From: DASWOJ01 sp964242415
GTDB lineage: Bacteria; Pseudomonadota; Alphaproteobacteria; Acetobacterales; Acetobacteraceae
NCBI GenBank assembly: GCA_964242415.1
Contig: CAXTAT010000016.1
Coordinates: 1-64,000 of the forward strand
Direction of reading: 5' to 3'
DNA: 64,000 bases
In this document: piece by piece, positions 28,514 through 36,848 of the stretch
Numbering within the stretch: position 1 is the first letter of the stretch
How the letters are laid out: each line of letters opens with the position of its first letter
The notes under the pieces: generated by a model
The model's input: only the letters and a program-made list of their open reading frames with translations
Database searches by the model: none
What the model was told of the DNA's origin: nothing
Translations under genes and position numbers: made by a program

Positions 28514-28542
28514 TGAGGCCCGGCGGTGGCCATGTTACAATA

Positions 28543-29007
28543 ATGATCCATTATCAACTTCGATGCGCCGGGGACCACGCGTTTGACGGCTGGTTCCGCG
28601 ACAGCGCAGCCTTTGACGTGCAGGCCAGCCGGGGCCTGGTGGAGTGCCCGGTTTGCGGCGACACCAAGGTGAATCGCGCCCTGATGGCGCCGCGCATCGC
28701 CAAGGCCCGGCCGGTGCTGGACGGGGCTGGCAAGCCTGAAGTGCCCGCCGCGCCGCCGGAGGCCCCGAAGCAGGGCGTGGCGCTGCCGGACGGCGTGCGG
28801 GCGGCGCTGCAACGGCTGCGGGCTGAGGTGGAGCGGAACTGCGACTACGTTGGCCCAGACTTTGCCGACGAGGCCCGGCGCATCCACCGGGGTGAGTCCG
28901 ACCGCCAGGGCATCTACGGCGAGAGCACGCCCGAGCAGGCCGAGATGCTGGCCGATGAGGGCATCGAGGTGGCGCGCATCCCCTGGCTGCCGCGGTCTGA
29001 CGCCTGA
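28543..29007 (+). CDS. DUF1178 family protein
   Basis: The 154-residue product starts MIHYQLRCAGDHAFDGWFRD and has the zinc-ribbon-like VECPVCGDTKVNRALMAPRI, then the conserved helical half with NCDYVGPDFADEARRIHRGE and IYGESTPEQAEMLADEGI. This is DUF1178, a family of unknown function that accompanies grxC and comF in alphaproteobacteria. I use the ATG at 28543 because the family begins there; upstream in-frame codons lie in the hairpin. A nitrilase-family gene found there in many relatives is absent. Confidence 0.9.
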   Translation: MIHYQLRCAGDHAFDGWFRDSAAFDVQASRGLVECPVCGDTKVNRALMAPRIAKARPVLDGAGKPEVPAAPPEAPKQGVALPDGVRAALQRLRAEVERNCDYVGPDFADEARRIHRGESDRQGIYGESTPEQAEMLADEGIEVARIPWLPRSDA

Positions 29008-29018
29008 AGGCTGGGCGT

Positions 29019-29633
29019 CTAAACCAACGCGCGTAGCCGGGCGGCGATTTGCTCCGGCGGGGTTTCGTGCGTGAAGTTGGCGACGAAGCGGCCCTGCGGG
29101 TCCATTAGGTAGATGATGCTGCTGTGGTCCATGTCGTAGCCGTCGGCGGTGGGGTGCTTGGCGTAATATACGCGGTAGGCCCGTGCGGCCTGGGCGACTG
29201 CGTCTGGGGTGCCTGACAGGCCGGTGATGTCCGGGCCGAAGTTGGCCACGTAGTCCTTCATCACCGCGGGCGTGTCGCGCTCGGGATCGACGGTGATGAA
29301 CACGGGCGCTACGTCCTGCCGCTTGGTGCCCAGGTCGTCCAGTGCGGTCGCCATGTCCTGTAACGCGGTCGGGCAGGCGTCGGGGCAGTGGGTGTAGCCG
29401 AAATAGACCAGCATCCAGTGGCCGCGGAAGTCCCGATCGGTAACGGTGCGGCCGTTGCCGTCTTGTAGTGCGAACGGGCCGCCGATGGAGGCGACTGGGG
29501 CGGACGGGTCGGGGCGTAGTTGGCTCCAGGCTGCAACGCCGGCCAGTCCGGCGGCCAGCACGCCGGCTGGGGCGAGCAGCATCAGACGCCTGCGGGTGGT
29601 CATTGTGGGGCGGGTGTTGTCAGGAGTATCCAT
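29019..29633 (-). CDS. SCO1/SenC family copper chaperone
   Basis: SCO proteins deliver copper to the CuA site of cytochrome c oxidase and have a thioredoxin fold. The 204-residue product has a basic N-terminus with one membrane segment (LMLLAPAGVLAAGLAGVAAW), the copper-binding CxxxC in YTHCPDACPTAL, and the conserved histidine in DMDHSSIIYLMD. ATG at 29603 is a possible alternative start. It is convergent with DUF1178; no oxidase gene is in the window. Confidence 0.93.
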   Translation of the reverse strand: MDTPDNTRPTMTTRRRLMLLAPAGVLAAGLAGVAAWSQLRPDPSAPVASIGGPFALQDGNGRTVTDRDFRGHWMLVYFGYTHCPDACPTALQDMATALDDLGTKRQDVAPVFITVDPERDTPAVMKDYVANFGPDITGLSGTPDAVAQAARAYRVYYAKHPTADGYDMDHSSIIYLMDPQGRFVANFTHETPPEQIAARLRALV

Positions 29634-29807
29634 ACCTTTGTTATGGGAAGGCAGTGGGCCTAGGATAAGCCCTGGCCCTGCAGACCGGTCTTACAACGGC
29701 GTTGTAGGCTTGTGTTTTCATCCTCGATGGTCGCCTTGCGGCACCCTCCGCGGTGGTGAAGATAGATCGAGCAAGCCGATAAAGGAGAGGCATGACTGCC
29801 GATAATC

Positions 29808-30632
29808 CTACTTCAGATTAATTTTTCTCCACGCGTCCTTGGCAAGACGCAGTCTCTCTCTGTGATCTCGATGATTAACTATCATTGCGTATGAGTGCGT
29901 CTTATGCGGTCCGAATCGACATCCCTCTTCATCTGCTTCTATCTCCAGCAACATACCAACGGCGGCGAAATCAGACATCCCGTCCATAACCGTCTCACCC
30001 CATCTAATGCCGCTCTTGTTCAGGATCACACGTTTACCTGATTTATAAAAGACTCCTTCAACTTGCATTGGAACGGTCTTCGCGTTGATTGAAACTGATA
30101 TTTTATGAGCGCGCTCGCGCAGAGTAAGTGTCTGCCAATCCGCCTAGATATCCCAGGGCAAAGTGTCGCCCGAAATCCACTCATTTCGATCTATATGGAG
30201 CAACAAATCATCAGTCGGGCTATATAGGCGAAGTGAAATCTGCAGATTTCCATCTTCCAAATCAAAACCTAATATGTCTTCCCTGTCAATGCGCAGAAAA
30301 GGTCCTGAGCCCACAATTGTCATCGATCCAAAGTCGGCAGCGCAATAGTCTTGCCTCACGGCCATTAAGCCTTTCGCAAGACCCCTTGAGATATTGCGTG
30401 GAGTCGCCTTGTATCTCCTTTGTTCAGATTCGGGCATTGCACCTTTCGTTGCTTGATCATGATGACATGGACATAGTACCATCATGTCTTCCACCCTAAA
30501 ATGTTTCTCAGTAGCCCACTCCACGATGTGGTGATATTGTAAGATGGGGTTACCGCAGACGCAGCAGCCAAAGCCGGCTTCTTGACGTAACTGACGGGCA
30601 GTTGGTTTCGGAGTGGGTGGCCGAGATAAAAT
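29808..30632 (-). pseudogene. HNH endonuclease gene with in-frame amber codon and ATT start position
   Basis: Reading the minus strand as one frame gives about 274 codons with a single TAG at 30146-30144. Before it: an N-terminus LSRPPTPKPTARQLRQEAGF, a zinc/HNH module (CCVCGNPILQYHHI, then VLCPCHHDQATKG), and SLRLYSPTDDLLLHIDRNEW. After it the frame stays open with ADWQTLTLRERAHKI and VEGVFYKSGKRVILNKSGI. There is no ATG, GTG or TTG before the HNH module. Instead AAGGAG lies exactly 6 bases before ATT (30632-30630). GC is far below the surroundings, so it looks transferred and then decayed. Amber readthrough or AUU initiation are alternatives. Confidence 0.8.
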
Positions 30633-30763
30633 CTTTCTCTCCTTGATGGAATTAGCTGTGCATGCTCATTTAGGCTGTATTGCGTGGCTTGTCCAGATCA
30701 CGATACGCTTTCAACATAAGCTCTACTAGGTAAGTCTATAGCCTCTGGCCTGACTGAAGGTTC

Positions 30764-32464
30764 TCAAGCCGTCTCCACCCCCCTAACCCCCAACTCCCGC
30801 TCCATAGCCTCCCGCATCAAAAACTTCTGCATCTTCCCGGTAACCGTCATCGGGAACTCCTCCACAAACCGCACGTACCGAGGCACCTTCTGGTGCGCAA
30901 TCCGCCCCCGGCAGAACGCCCGCACCTCCTCCGCCTCCATCTCCGCCCCTGCCCGCAGCTTCACCCAAGCGCACAGCTCCTCCCCATACCGGGCGTCCGC
31001 CACCCCGAACACCTGCACGTCCTGGATCGACGGGTGGCCATACAGGAACTCCTCCACCTCCCGCGGGTACACATTCTCCCCGCCGCGGATCACCACGTCC
31101 TTGATCCGCCCGACGATGTTGCAGAACCCCTCGTCGTCCACCGTCGCCAGGTCCCCCGTGTGCATCCACCGCGCCGGGTCGATGGCTCCCCGGGTGCGAG
31201 CCTCGTCCCCCCAATACCCCAGCATGACGCTATACCCCCGGGTGCACAGCTCGCCGGGCACCCCGCGCGGCACGATGCGGCCCTCGGCGTCCACCACCTT
31301 CACCTCCAGGTGCGGATGCACCCGGCCCACCGTGCTGACCCGGCGCTCCAGCGGATCATCGACCGACGATTGGAAGCTGACCGGGCTGGTCTCCGTCATG
31401 CCGTAGCAGATGGTGATCTCGTGCAGGTGCATCCGCTCCACCGCCCGGCGCATCACCTCGATCGGGCAGGGGGAACCCGCCATGATCCCCGTCCGCAGGC
31501 TGCCGAGGTCGAAGCGGTCGAACTCTGGGTGTTCCAGCTCGGCGATGAACATGGTGGGGACGCCGTGCAGCCCGGTGCAGCGCTCCTCGGCGACGGTGCG
31601 CAGCACCGCCAGCGGATCGAAACCCTCGCCGGGATACACCATCGCGGCGCCGTGCGTGGTGCAGGCCAGGTTGCCCAGCACCATGCCGAAGCAGTGATAC
31701 AGCGGCACCGGGATGCACAGCCGGTCCTGTTCGGTCAGCCGCATGGCCTCGCCGATGAAGAAGCCGTTGTTCAGGATGTTGTGGTGGGTCAGCGTGGCGC
31801 CCTTGGGCGCGCCGGTGGTGCCGCTGGTGAACTGGATGTTGATGGGGTCGTCGAACTGCAGCAGCGGCTGCAGCCGGGCCAGGGCGGCGTGGTCGGCGGG
31901 GGTGGCGAGGCCGGGCACCGCGTCGAACGGCAGCGTGCCCGGCGCGCTGCCGTGAGCGGGGCCGCCGATCTGGATGACGGTCCGCAGCGCAGGCAGGCGG
32001 GCGCAGTCGAGCGCGCCCGGCTCGGCGCAGGCCAGCTCCGGCGCAAGCCCCTGCACCATGCCGATGTAGTCGCTGGTCTTGAATGCGGTCGCCGTCACCA
32101 GCGCCTTGCAGCCGACGGCATTCAGCGCGAATTCCAGCTCAGTCAGGCGGTACGACGGGTTGATGTTCACCAGGATGACCCCGGCCTTGGCGGTGGCGAA
32201 CTGCACGACGACCCACTCGGAGTTGTTCAGCGACCAGATGCCCAGCCGGTCGCCCCGCTCCAGCCCCAACGCCAGCAGCCCGGCGGCGAACGCATCGGCG
32301 CGGGCAGCCAGCTCGCGATAGGTCCAGCGCACGCCCTGGGTGGGGATAATAAGTGCCGGGCTGTCCGGAACGCGGGCGGCGGTGCGGTCCAGGTTCTGGC
32401 CCAGAGTCTCGCCCAGCAGCGGGATGTCGTGGGCGCCGTGGACGTAGCTGATGCTGCTGGTCAC
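30764..32464 (-). CDS. AMP-binding acyl-CoA synthetase
   Basis: The 566-residue adenylate-forming enzyme activates a carboxylic acid with ATP and CoA. It shows the P-loop FTSGTTGAPKGATLTHHN, the CYGMTETSPVS motif, the hinge GRIKDVVIRGGENVYPREVE and the C-terminal catalytic lysine in TVTGKMQKF. The GTG at 32464 has GGGGTGA 7 bases upstream. It resembles fatty-acyl-CoA synthetases of the medium/long-chain type. Isovaleryl-CoA dehydrogenase and another acyl-CoA dehydrogenase lie within 7 kb, supporting a role in acyl catabolism; the acid used is unknown. Confidence 0.9.
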   Translation of the reverse strand: MTSSISYVHGAHDIPLLGETLGQNLDRTAARVPDSPALIIPTQGVRWTYRELAARADAFAAGLLALGLERGDRLGIWSLNNSEWVVVQFATAKAGVILVNINPSYRLTELEFALNAVGCKALVTATAFKTSDYIGMVQGLAPELACAEPGALDCARLPALRTVIQIGGPAHGSAPGTLPFDAVPGLATPADHAALARLQPLLQFDDPINIQFTSGTTGAPKGATLTHHNILNNGFFIGEAMRLTEQDRLCIPVPLYHCFGMVLGNLACTTHGAAMVYPGEGFDPLAVLRTVAEERCTGLHGVPTMFIAELEHPEFDRFDLGSLRTGIMAGSPCPIEVMRRAVERMHLHEITICYGMTETSPVSFQSSVDDPLERRVSTVGRVHPHLEVKVVDAEGRIVPRGVPGELCTRGYSVMLGYWGDEARTRGAIDPARWMHTGDLATVDDEGFCNIVGRIKDVVIRGGENVYPREVEEFLYGHPSIQDVQVFGVADARYGEELCAWVKLRAGAEMEAEEVRAFCRGRIAHQKVPRYVRFVEEFPMTVTGKMQKFLMREAMERELGVRGVETA

Positions 32465-32854
32465 GGCTTCACCCCTTTCCGGACGACGGCGGCGGTCGGG
32501 GCACATCTTTGCGGAACCGAGGCGACGCGGCAATCCGGGACCGGGGCGCCGCCCTGGCGGTCGGCGCCGTGCCAAGGCGATTGCGTCCAGTACCCAGGCT
32601 GCGCCGGCCTCGCTTCCCCCTCCGGAGGGAGCCAGCGGTGGCCCCACGCCCCGCCGGCCTTCGCAGCGGCAGCAAACCGTAACTTGACGTGATCGCTCAT
32701 GGCTGCCATCACGAACCCGAGAGTGGCAAGCATTGTTGAATCCAATGAAAGACAATTCGCATCCGGCACAAACACACGTTGGCTCAAACAGCAAGCAACA
32801 ACAAAGCAATGCTTGTCGGTGCGGAACGGTCTGAGTTCCTAGAAGGATAGATCG
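32465..32854. other. Divergent intergenic segment
   Basis: The 390 bases between the acyl-CoA ligase and the beta-helix gene hold no credible gene. The ligase-proximal part is GC-rich; the part from about 32700 to 32840 is AT-richer and probably carries the promoter of the beta-helix gene. AGAAGGATAG just before its ATG serves as ribosome site. I found no clear -35/-10 pair. Confidence 0.5.
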
Positions 32855-34357
32855 ATGTCAATACTTACGGTTGGTAGCGGCGAGCAGTTTGCTACCCTGA
32901 GTGCTGCTGTTGTAACCTCCCAAGACGGCGACGTGATCCAGGTCCAGGCCGGCACCTACACCAACGACTTCTCCACCATTAACACCAAGATTACGATCGA
33001 GGGCGTGGGCGGCATGGTCCACCTGCTCGCCACCCAGTCGCCGCCCGACGGCAAGGCGATCCTGACCACCAACACCGACGTCACGCTCGACAACATCGAG
33101 CTGTCGGGCGCGCAGGTGCCAGACGGCAACGGGGCGGGCATCCGCTACCAGGGCGGCAACCTCACGCTCAACAACTGCTACGTCCATGACAACCAGGAGG
33201 GCCTGCTGAGCGGCAGCACCGGCGGCACCGGCTCCATCACCATCGAGAACAGCGAGTTCGCCAATAACGGCGCCGGCGACGGCCTCACGCACGACATCTA
33301 TGTCGGCGACATCGGCAGCCTGACCATCGACGGCAGCTACATCCACGGCGCCGTCGTCGGGCACGAGGTCAAAAGCCGGGCCCAGCAGACGACGATCACC
33401 AACAGCCGCATCGAGGACGGCCCCACCGGCACCGCCAGCTACAGCATCGACCTGCCGAACGGCGGCAACGCGCTGATCCAGGGCGACACCATCGAGCAAG
33501 GCCCCGACTCGCAAAACCCGGCAATCATCGCCTACGGCGAGGAAGGGGGCGTGTACGCCAACTCCAGCCTGACCGTCACGGGTGACACCATCCTGAACGA
33601 CTTGTCGTCCCCCTCCGCTTCGGCGGTATTGAATGCGACGACCGCCCCGGTGACCGTGACCGGCAACGCCATCTACGGGTTGTCGGCCAGCCAGGTCGTT
33701 TCCGGTGCCGCAACGATATCGGGCAATACGACGCTCTCGACGGAGCCTGCCCTTGTGACCACCTCGCCCTTTGCGACGTCGGCCACTGCAACGCCCGCCG
33801 CCCCGCAACCGGTCGCCGCAACGCCGGCGACCCCAACACCCGTCACCGTAGCGCCGGCCGCTCCGATACCGGTCACCCCAACGCCGGCCGCTCCGGCATC
33901 ATCAGTGCCCACCTCGTCGGACCCGGTCGCACCCTCCGCATCCGGGACCGCCGGACAGGGCGTCACGCAGCCGGATGGCAGCTCGGCCAGCACGCAGACC
34001 ACCCCAGCCCCCCTCGACACCCTGGTGCTGCACCTGTCGGAGGATGCTTGGATGGGCGACGCGCAGTTTATCGTCAGCGTCGATGGCAAGCAGCTTGGTG
34101 GGGCACAATCCGTCACGGCCCTGCACGGCCAGAACAGCTCCGAGAACTTCACGGTCACCGGGCAGTTCGGCGGCGCCGGGCCGCATGACCTGGCGGTGAC
34201 GTTCCTGAACGACGCCTGGGGCGGCACGCCCAGCACCGACCGCAACCTGTATGTGGATGGCGTTGAGCTGGACGGCACACGGTATCCCGCCGCCACGGCC
34301 GCGCTTTACACCAGCAGCACGGTGCACCTGCAAATCGGCGTGCCGACAGGCAGCTAA
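32855..34357 (+). CDS. Right-handed beta-helix protein with CBM60-like C-terminal module
   Basis: The 500-residue product begins with a right-handed parallel beta-helix (about 1-300): repeating turns such as ITIEGVGGMVHLL, VTLDNIELSG, LTLNNCYVHDN, ITIENSEFANN and LTIDGSYIHG. A low-complexity Thr/Pro/Ala linker (about 310-375) follows. The C-terminal 110 residues (LVLHLSEDAWMGDAQFIVSV ... DLAVTFLNDAWGGTPSTDRN) match the calcium-dependent xylan-binding CBM60 type. No signal peptide is visible, yet the parts suggest an extracellular polysaccharide-active or adhesive protein, possibly exported by a type I-like route. AGAAGGA precedes the ATG. Confidence 0.8.
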   Translation: MSILTVGSGEQFATLSAAVVTSQDGDVIQVQAGTYTNDFSTINTKITIEGVGGMVHLLATQSPPDGKAILTTNTDVTLDNIELSGAQVPDGNGAGIRYQGGNLTLNNCYVHDNQEGLLSGSTGGTGSITIENSEFANNGAGDGLTHDIYVGDIGSLTIDGSYIHGAVVGHEVKSRAQQTTITNSRIEDGPTGTASYSIDLPNGGNALIQGDTIEQGPDSQNPAIIAYGEEGGVYANSSLTVTGDTILNDLSSPSASAVLNATTAPVTVTGNAIYGLSASQVVSGAATISGNTTLSTEPALVTTSPFATSATATPAAPQPVAATPATPTPVTVAPAAPIPVTPTPAAPASSVPTSSDPVAPSASGTAGQGVTQPDGSSASTQTTPAPLDTLVLHLSEDAWMGDAQFIVSVDGKQLGGAQSVTALHGQNSSENFTVTGQFGGAGPHDLAVTFLNDAWGGTPSTDRNLYVDGVELDGTRYPAATAALYTSSTVHLQIGVPTGS

Positions 34358-34392
34358 GCCAACCCCTCCAGCCTTGCGCACTGCTGAAGCCT

Positions 34393-34480
34393 AAGCAGGC
34401 TGGGTCCGCTTGCGGCCCTCTGTGCGCCAGGCCACGCAAGCCTGCTTGGGGCGGCGGGACGGGGGGATAGGCCCCGTCCC
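34393..34480 (+). other. Paired intergenic hairpins before ivd
   Basis: AAGCAGGCT (34393-34401) pairs with AGCCTGCTT (34439-34447), and GGGACGGGG (34456-34464) pairs exactly with CCCCGTCCC (34472-34480) around a 7-base loop. They lie between the beta-helix stop and the ivd start and may terminate the former or structure the leader of the latter. Confidence 0.45.
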
Positions 34481-34604
34481 GTCCGCTGGTCGGTTCTGCC
34501 CTGCGGCGGAGCCGGTGGTGCGGTTCGCAGTAACCGCTGCTGACAGCGGTGGTCCCCGCGGTTTCCCGGCCCATATCGGCCTTATCCGCAGAAGGACCCT
34601 GCCC

Positions 34605-35783
34605 ATGTCCGCCGCCTCGAACCGGCTCCCCGGCCTCAACTTCGACCTCGGCGAGGCCGCGGACATGCTGCGCGACTCCGTCGAGACCTTCGCCGCCGAC
34701 GAGATCGCGCCGCGCGCCGCTGCCATCGACCGCGACAACGATTTTCCGGCCGACCTGTGGCGCAAGATGGGCGATTTGGGCGTGTTGGGCATCACCGTCG
34801 AGGAGGAGTACGGCGGCGCCGGCATGGGCTACCTCGAGCACGTCGTGGCGATGGAGGAGATCAGCCGCGCCAGCGCCTCGGTCGGGTTGAGCTATGGCGC
34901 ACACAGCAACTTGTGCGTGAACCAAATCCGCAAGAACGGCACGGAGGAGCAGCGGCGCCGCTACCTGCCCGGGCTGATCAGCGGCGAGCACGTCGGTGCG
35001 CTGGCGATGAGCGAGAGCGGCGCCGGGTCGGACGTGGTGGGGATGCGGCTGCGGGCGGACCGCCGCGGCAGCCGTTACGTGCTGAACGGCACCAAAATGT
35101 GGATCACCAACGGCCCCGACGCCGACGTGCTGGTGGTGTATGCCAAGACCGACCCGGCGGCTGGCCCGCGCGGCATCACCGCCTTCCTGATCGAGCGCGG
35201 CATGCCCGGGTTCAGTTGTGCGCAGAAGCTGGACAAGCTGGGGATGCGCGGCAGCAACACCGGCGAGCTGGTGTTCCAGGACTGCGAGGTGCCGGAGGAG
35301 AACGTCATCGGCGGCCTCGGGCGCGGCGTGAACGTGCTGATGAGCGGCCTGGATTACGAGCGTGCGGTGCTGGCGGCGGGTCCGCTGGGCATCATGCAGG
35401 CGTGCATGGACGTGTGCATGCCCTACATCCACGAACGCAAGCAGTTCGGCCAGGCGATCGGCGAGTTCCAGCTCATGCAGGGCAAGATCGCCGACATGTA
35501 CACAACGATGAATGCGGCGAAGGCCTATGTGTATGCCGTGGCGAAGTCGTGCGACCGCGGGGAGACCACCCGCAAGGATGCGGCCGGGGCGATCCTGTAT
35601 GCGGCGGAGAAGGCCACCTGGATGGCCTTAGAGGCGATCCAGGTGCTGGGCGGCAACGGCTACATCAATGACTACCCGACCGGGCGGCTGCTGCGCGATG
35701 CCAAGCTGTATGAGATCGGCGCCGGCACCAGCGAGATCAGGCGCATGCTGATTGGTCGCGAGCTGTTCAAGGAAACCGCGTAA
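34605..35783 (+). CDS. ivd: Isovaleryl-CoA dehydrogenase
   Basis: The FAD enzyme oxidises isovaleryl-CoA to 3-methylcrotonyl-CoA in leucine breakdown. The 392-residue product has the acyl-CoA dehydrogenase signatures AMSESGAGSDVVGM and IQVLGGNGYINDYPTGRLLR. The catalytic glutamate sits in the LDYERAVLAAGP helix (about Glu252), the position used by isovaleryl-CoA dehydrogenases rather than the usual C-terminal one. This supports the assignment. The ATG at 34605 follows GAAGGA. Methylcrotonyl-CoA carboxylase genes are not in view. Confidence 0.93.
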   Translation: MSAASNRLPGLNFDLGEAADMLRDSVETFAADEIAPRAAAIDRDNDFPADLWRKMGDLGVLGITVEEEYGGAGMGYLEHVVAMEEISRASASVGLSYGAHSNLCVNQIRKNGTEEQRRRYLPGLISGEHVGALAMSESGAGSDVVGMRLRADRRGSRYVLNGTKMWITNGPDADVLVVYAKTDPAAGPRGITAFLIERGMPGFSCAQKLDKLGMRGSNTGELVFQDCEVPEENVIGGLGRGVNVLMSGLDYERAVLAAGPLGIMQACMDVCMPYIHERKQFGQAIGEFQLMQGKIADMYTTMNAAKAYVYAVAKSCDRGETTRKDAAGAILYAAEKATWMALEAIQVLGGNGYINDYPTGRLLRDAKLYEIGAGTSEIRRMLIGRELFKETA

Positions 35784-35790
35784 TCCGCTG

Positions 35791-35934
35791 CCTTCCCCCT
35801 CTCCCGGAGGGAGAGGGCCGGGGTGAGGGGGCGGGCAAGCACCAACCTTCGTTGAGGCAGGACCGGTCTCCAAACGCCGACGGCAGCCCTTGCCGACCCC
35901 TCACCCCGGCCCTTCCCCGGAGGGAGAGGGAGAA
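35791..35934 (+). repeat. CCCTCTCC/GGTGAGGG intergenic palindrome, copy 2
   Basis: Arms CCCTCTCCCGGAGGGAGAGG plus CCGGGGTGAGGGGGCGGG (about 35797-35833) and the reverse unit CCCCTCACCCCGGCCCTTCC plus a CCGGAGGGAGAGGG run (about 35897-35930) flank a short spacer. The second arm is read by the convergent aspartic-protease gene, whose last residues and stop codon are encoded by the repeat. Confidence 0.8.
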
Positions 35935-36848
35935 GTAGCGGGGCGCACCACCATTCCGCGCGCTGCATAGGAAATCCACACGCGGTGGCGCAGGAAGAAC
36001 TCCAGGCCCAGCAGCATCTCCGCCGGCTCGACCTGCAACGCCGTCACGGCGGCCGGCACGTCCAGCGATACGTCGCCGCCCACCCGGACCTCCCGCAGCC
36101 GCACCGGCCGCAACTGCATTCGCTGGCCATCGATGCCCCGGGCGGTACTGGCTGCCACCGGACCCTCCAGCCCCAGGCGCCGCGCGGCGGTCTCGGCGAT
36201 CAGCGTCGCACGGGTGCCGGTGTCCAGTATGGCTAGCAGCGGGGTCCTGTTGACCTGCACCGGCGCCAGCGCATCCCCATCCGGCATGACCTGCAACGCC
36301 ACCCCATGTCCCGGCGGCGCACACCCCGTCGGCGCAAGCAGCGTCAGCCGCCCAGCCTGCAGATCGAGGTCCACATCATAGGCCGCCAGCAACGGCGCCC
36401 CCAGCAGTCCCGCCAGCGGCGGTTCGGTGGCGGGCACGCCGGGCAGCGCCGCCACCGGAACGCTGCCGCCGGGCAACGGCAGTCCGCCGATCACCAAGCC
36501 ACGCAGCAGCACGTTCGGAGCCTCGCGCGCCCCGCCCGTGCCCAGCAGTCGCGTCGATGCGCCGGGAACGGCGGGCAGGCCAAGCCGGGCCGCCGCCTTG
36601 GGCAGCAACAGCATCCCCTGTGCACCCGTGTCCAGCAGCAGGGTGACGGACCGGCCGCCGATCTCCGCCCGCACCAGCGGAAAGCCGTCCTGCAGCCGCA
36701 CCGCCACCTCGGCCCGCACCTCCGGCCGGCATGCCGCGCACCCTGGCGCCGCCCACAGGGGCGCCAGCAGCAGCAGTGCGAGCCGGATCAGAGCATCCGT
36801 TGCAGGATGATCTTCTGCACGTCCGACGTGCCCTCGTAAATCTGGCAC
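35901..36848 (-). CDS. Retropepsin-like aspartic protease, predicted exported
   Basis: The product has two D-T-G catalytic motifs, TLLLDTGAQGMLLLP and LLAILDTGTRATLI, so one chain carries both halves of a pepsin-like pair. A hydrophobic segment near the start (LIRLALLLLAPLWAAPGC) looks like a signal or lipoprotein anchor. The start is unclear: the in-frame GTG at 36848 overlaps the acyl-CoA dehydrogenase by 61 bases and has a weak ribosome site. A start just before LIRLALL would need a rare CTG. The last residues (ATSPSPSGEGPG) are encoded by the intergenic repeat. Substrate unknown. Confidence 0.8.
   Translation of the reverse strand: MPDLRGHVGRAEDHPATDALIRLALLLLAPLWAAPGCAACRPEVRAEVAVRLQDGFPLVRAEIGGRSVTLLLDTGAQGMLLLPKAAARLGLPAVPGASTRLLGTGGAREAPNVLLRGLVIGGLPLPGGSVPVAALPGVPATEPPLAGLLGAPLLAAYDVDLDLQAGRLTLLAPTGCAPPGHGVALQVMPDGDALAPVQVNRTPLLAILDTGTRATLIAETAARRLGLEGPVAASTARGIDGQRMQLRPVRLREVRVGGDVSLDVPAAVTALQVEPAEMLLGLEFFLRHRVWISYAARGMVVRPATSPSPSGEGPG

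Noticed and set aside
32461..32787. 108-codon minus-strand frame upstream of the acyl-CoA ligase
   Set aside because: No ribosome site, no family resemblance, and it overlaps the ligase ribosome-binding region.
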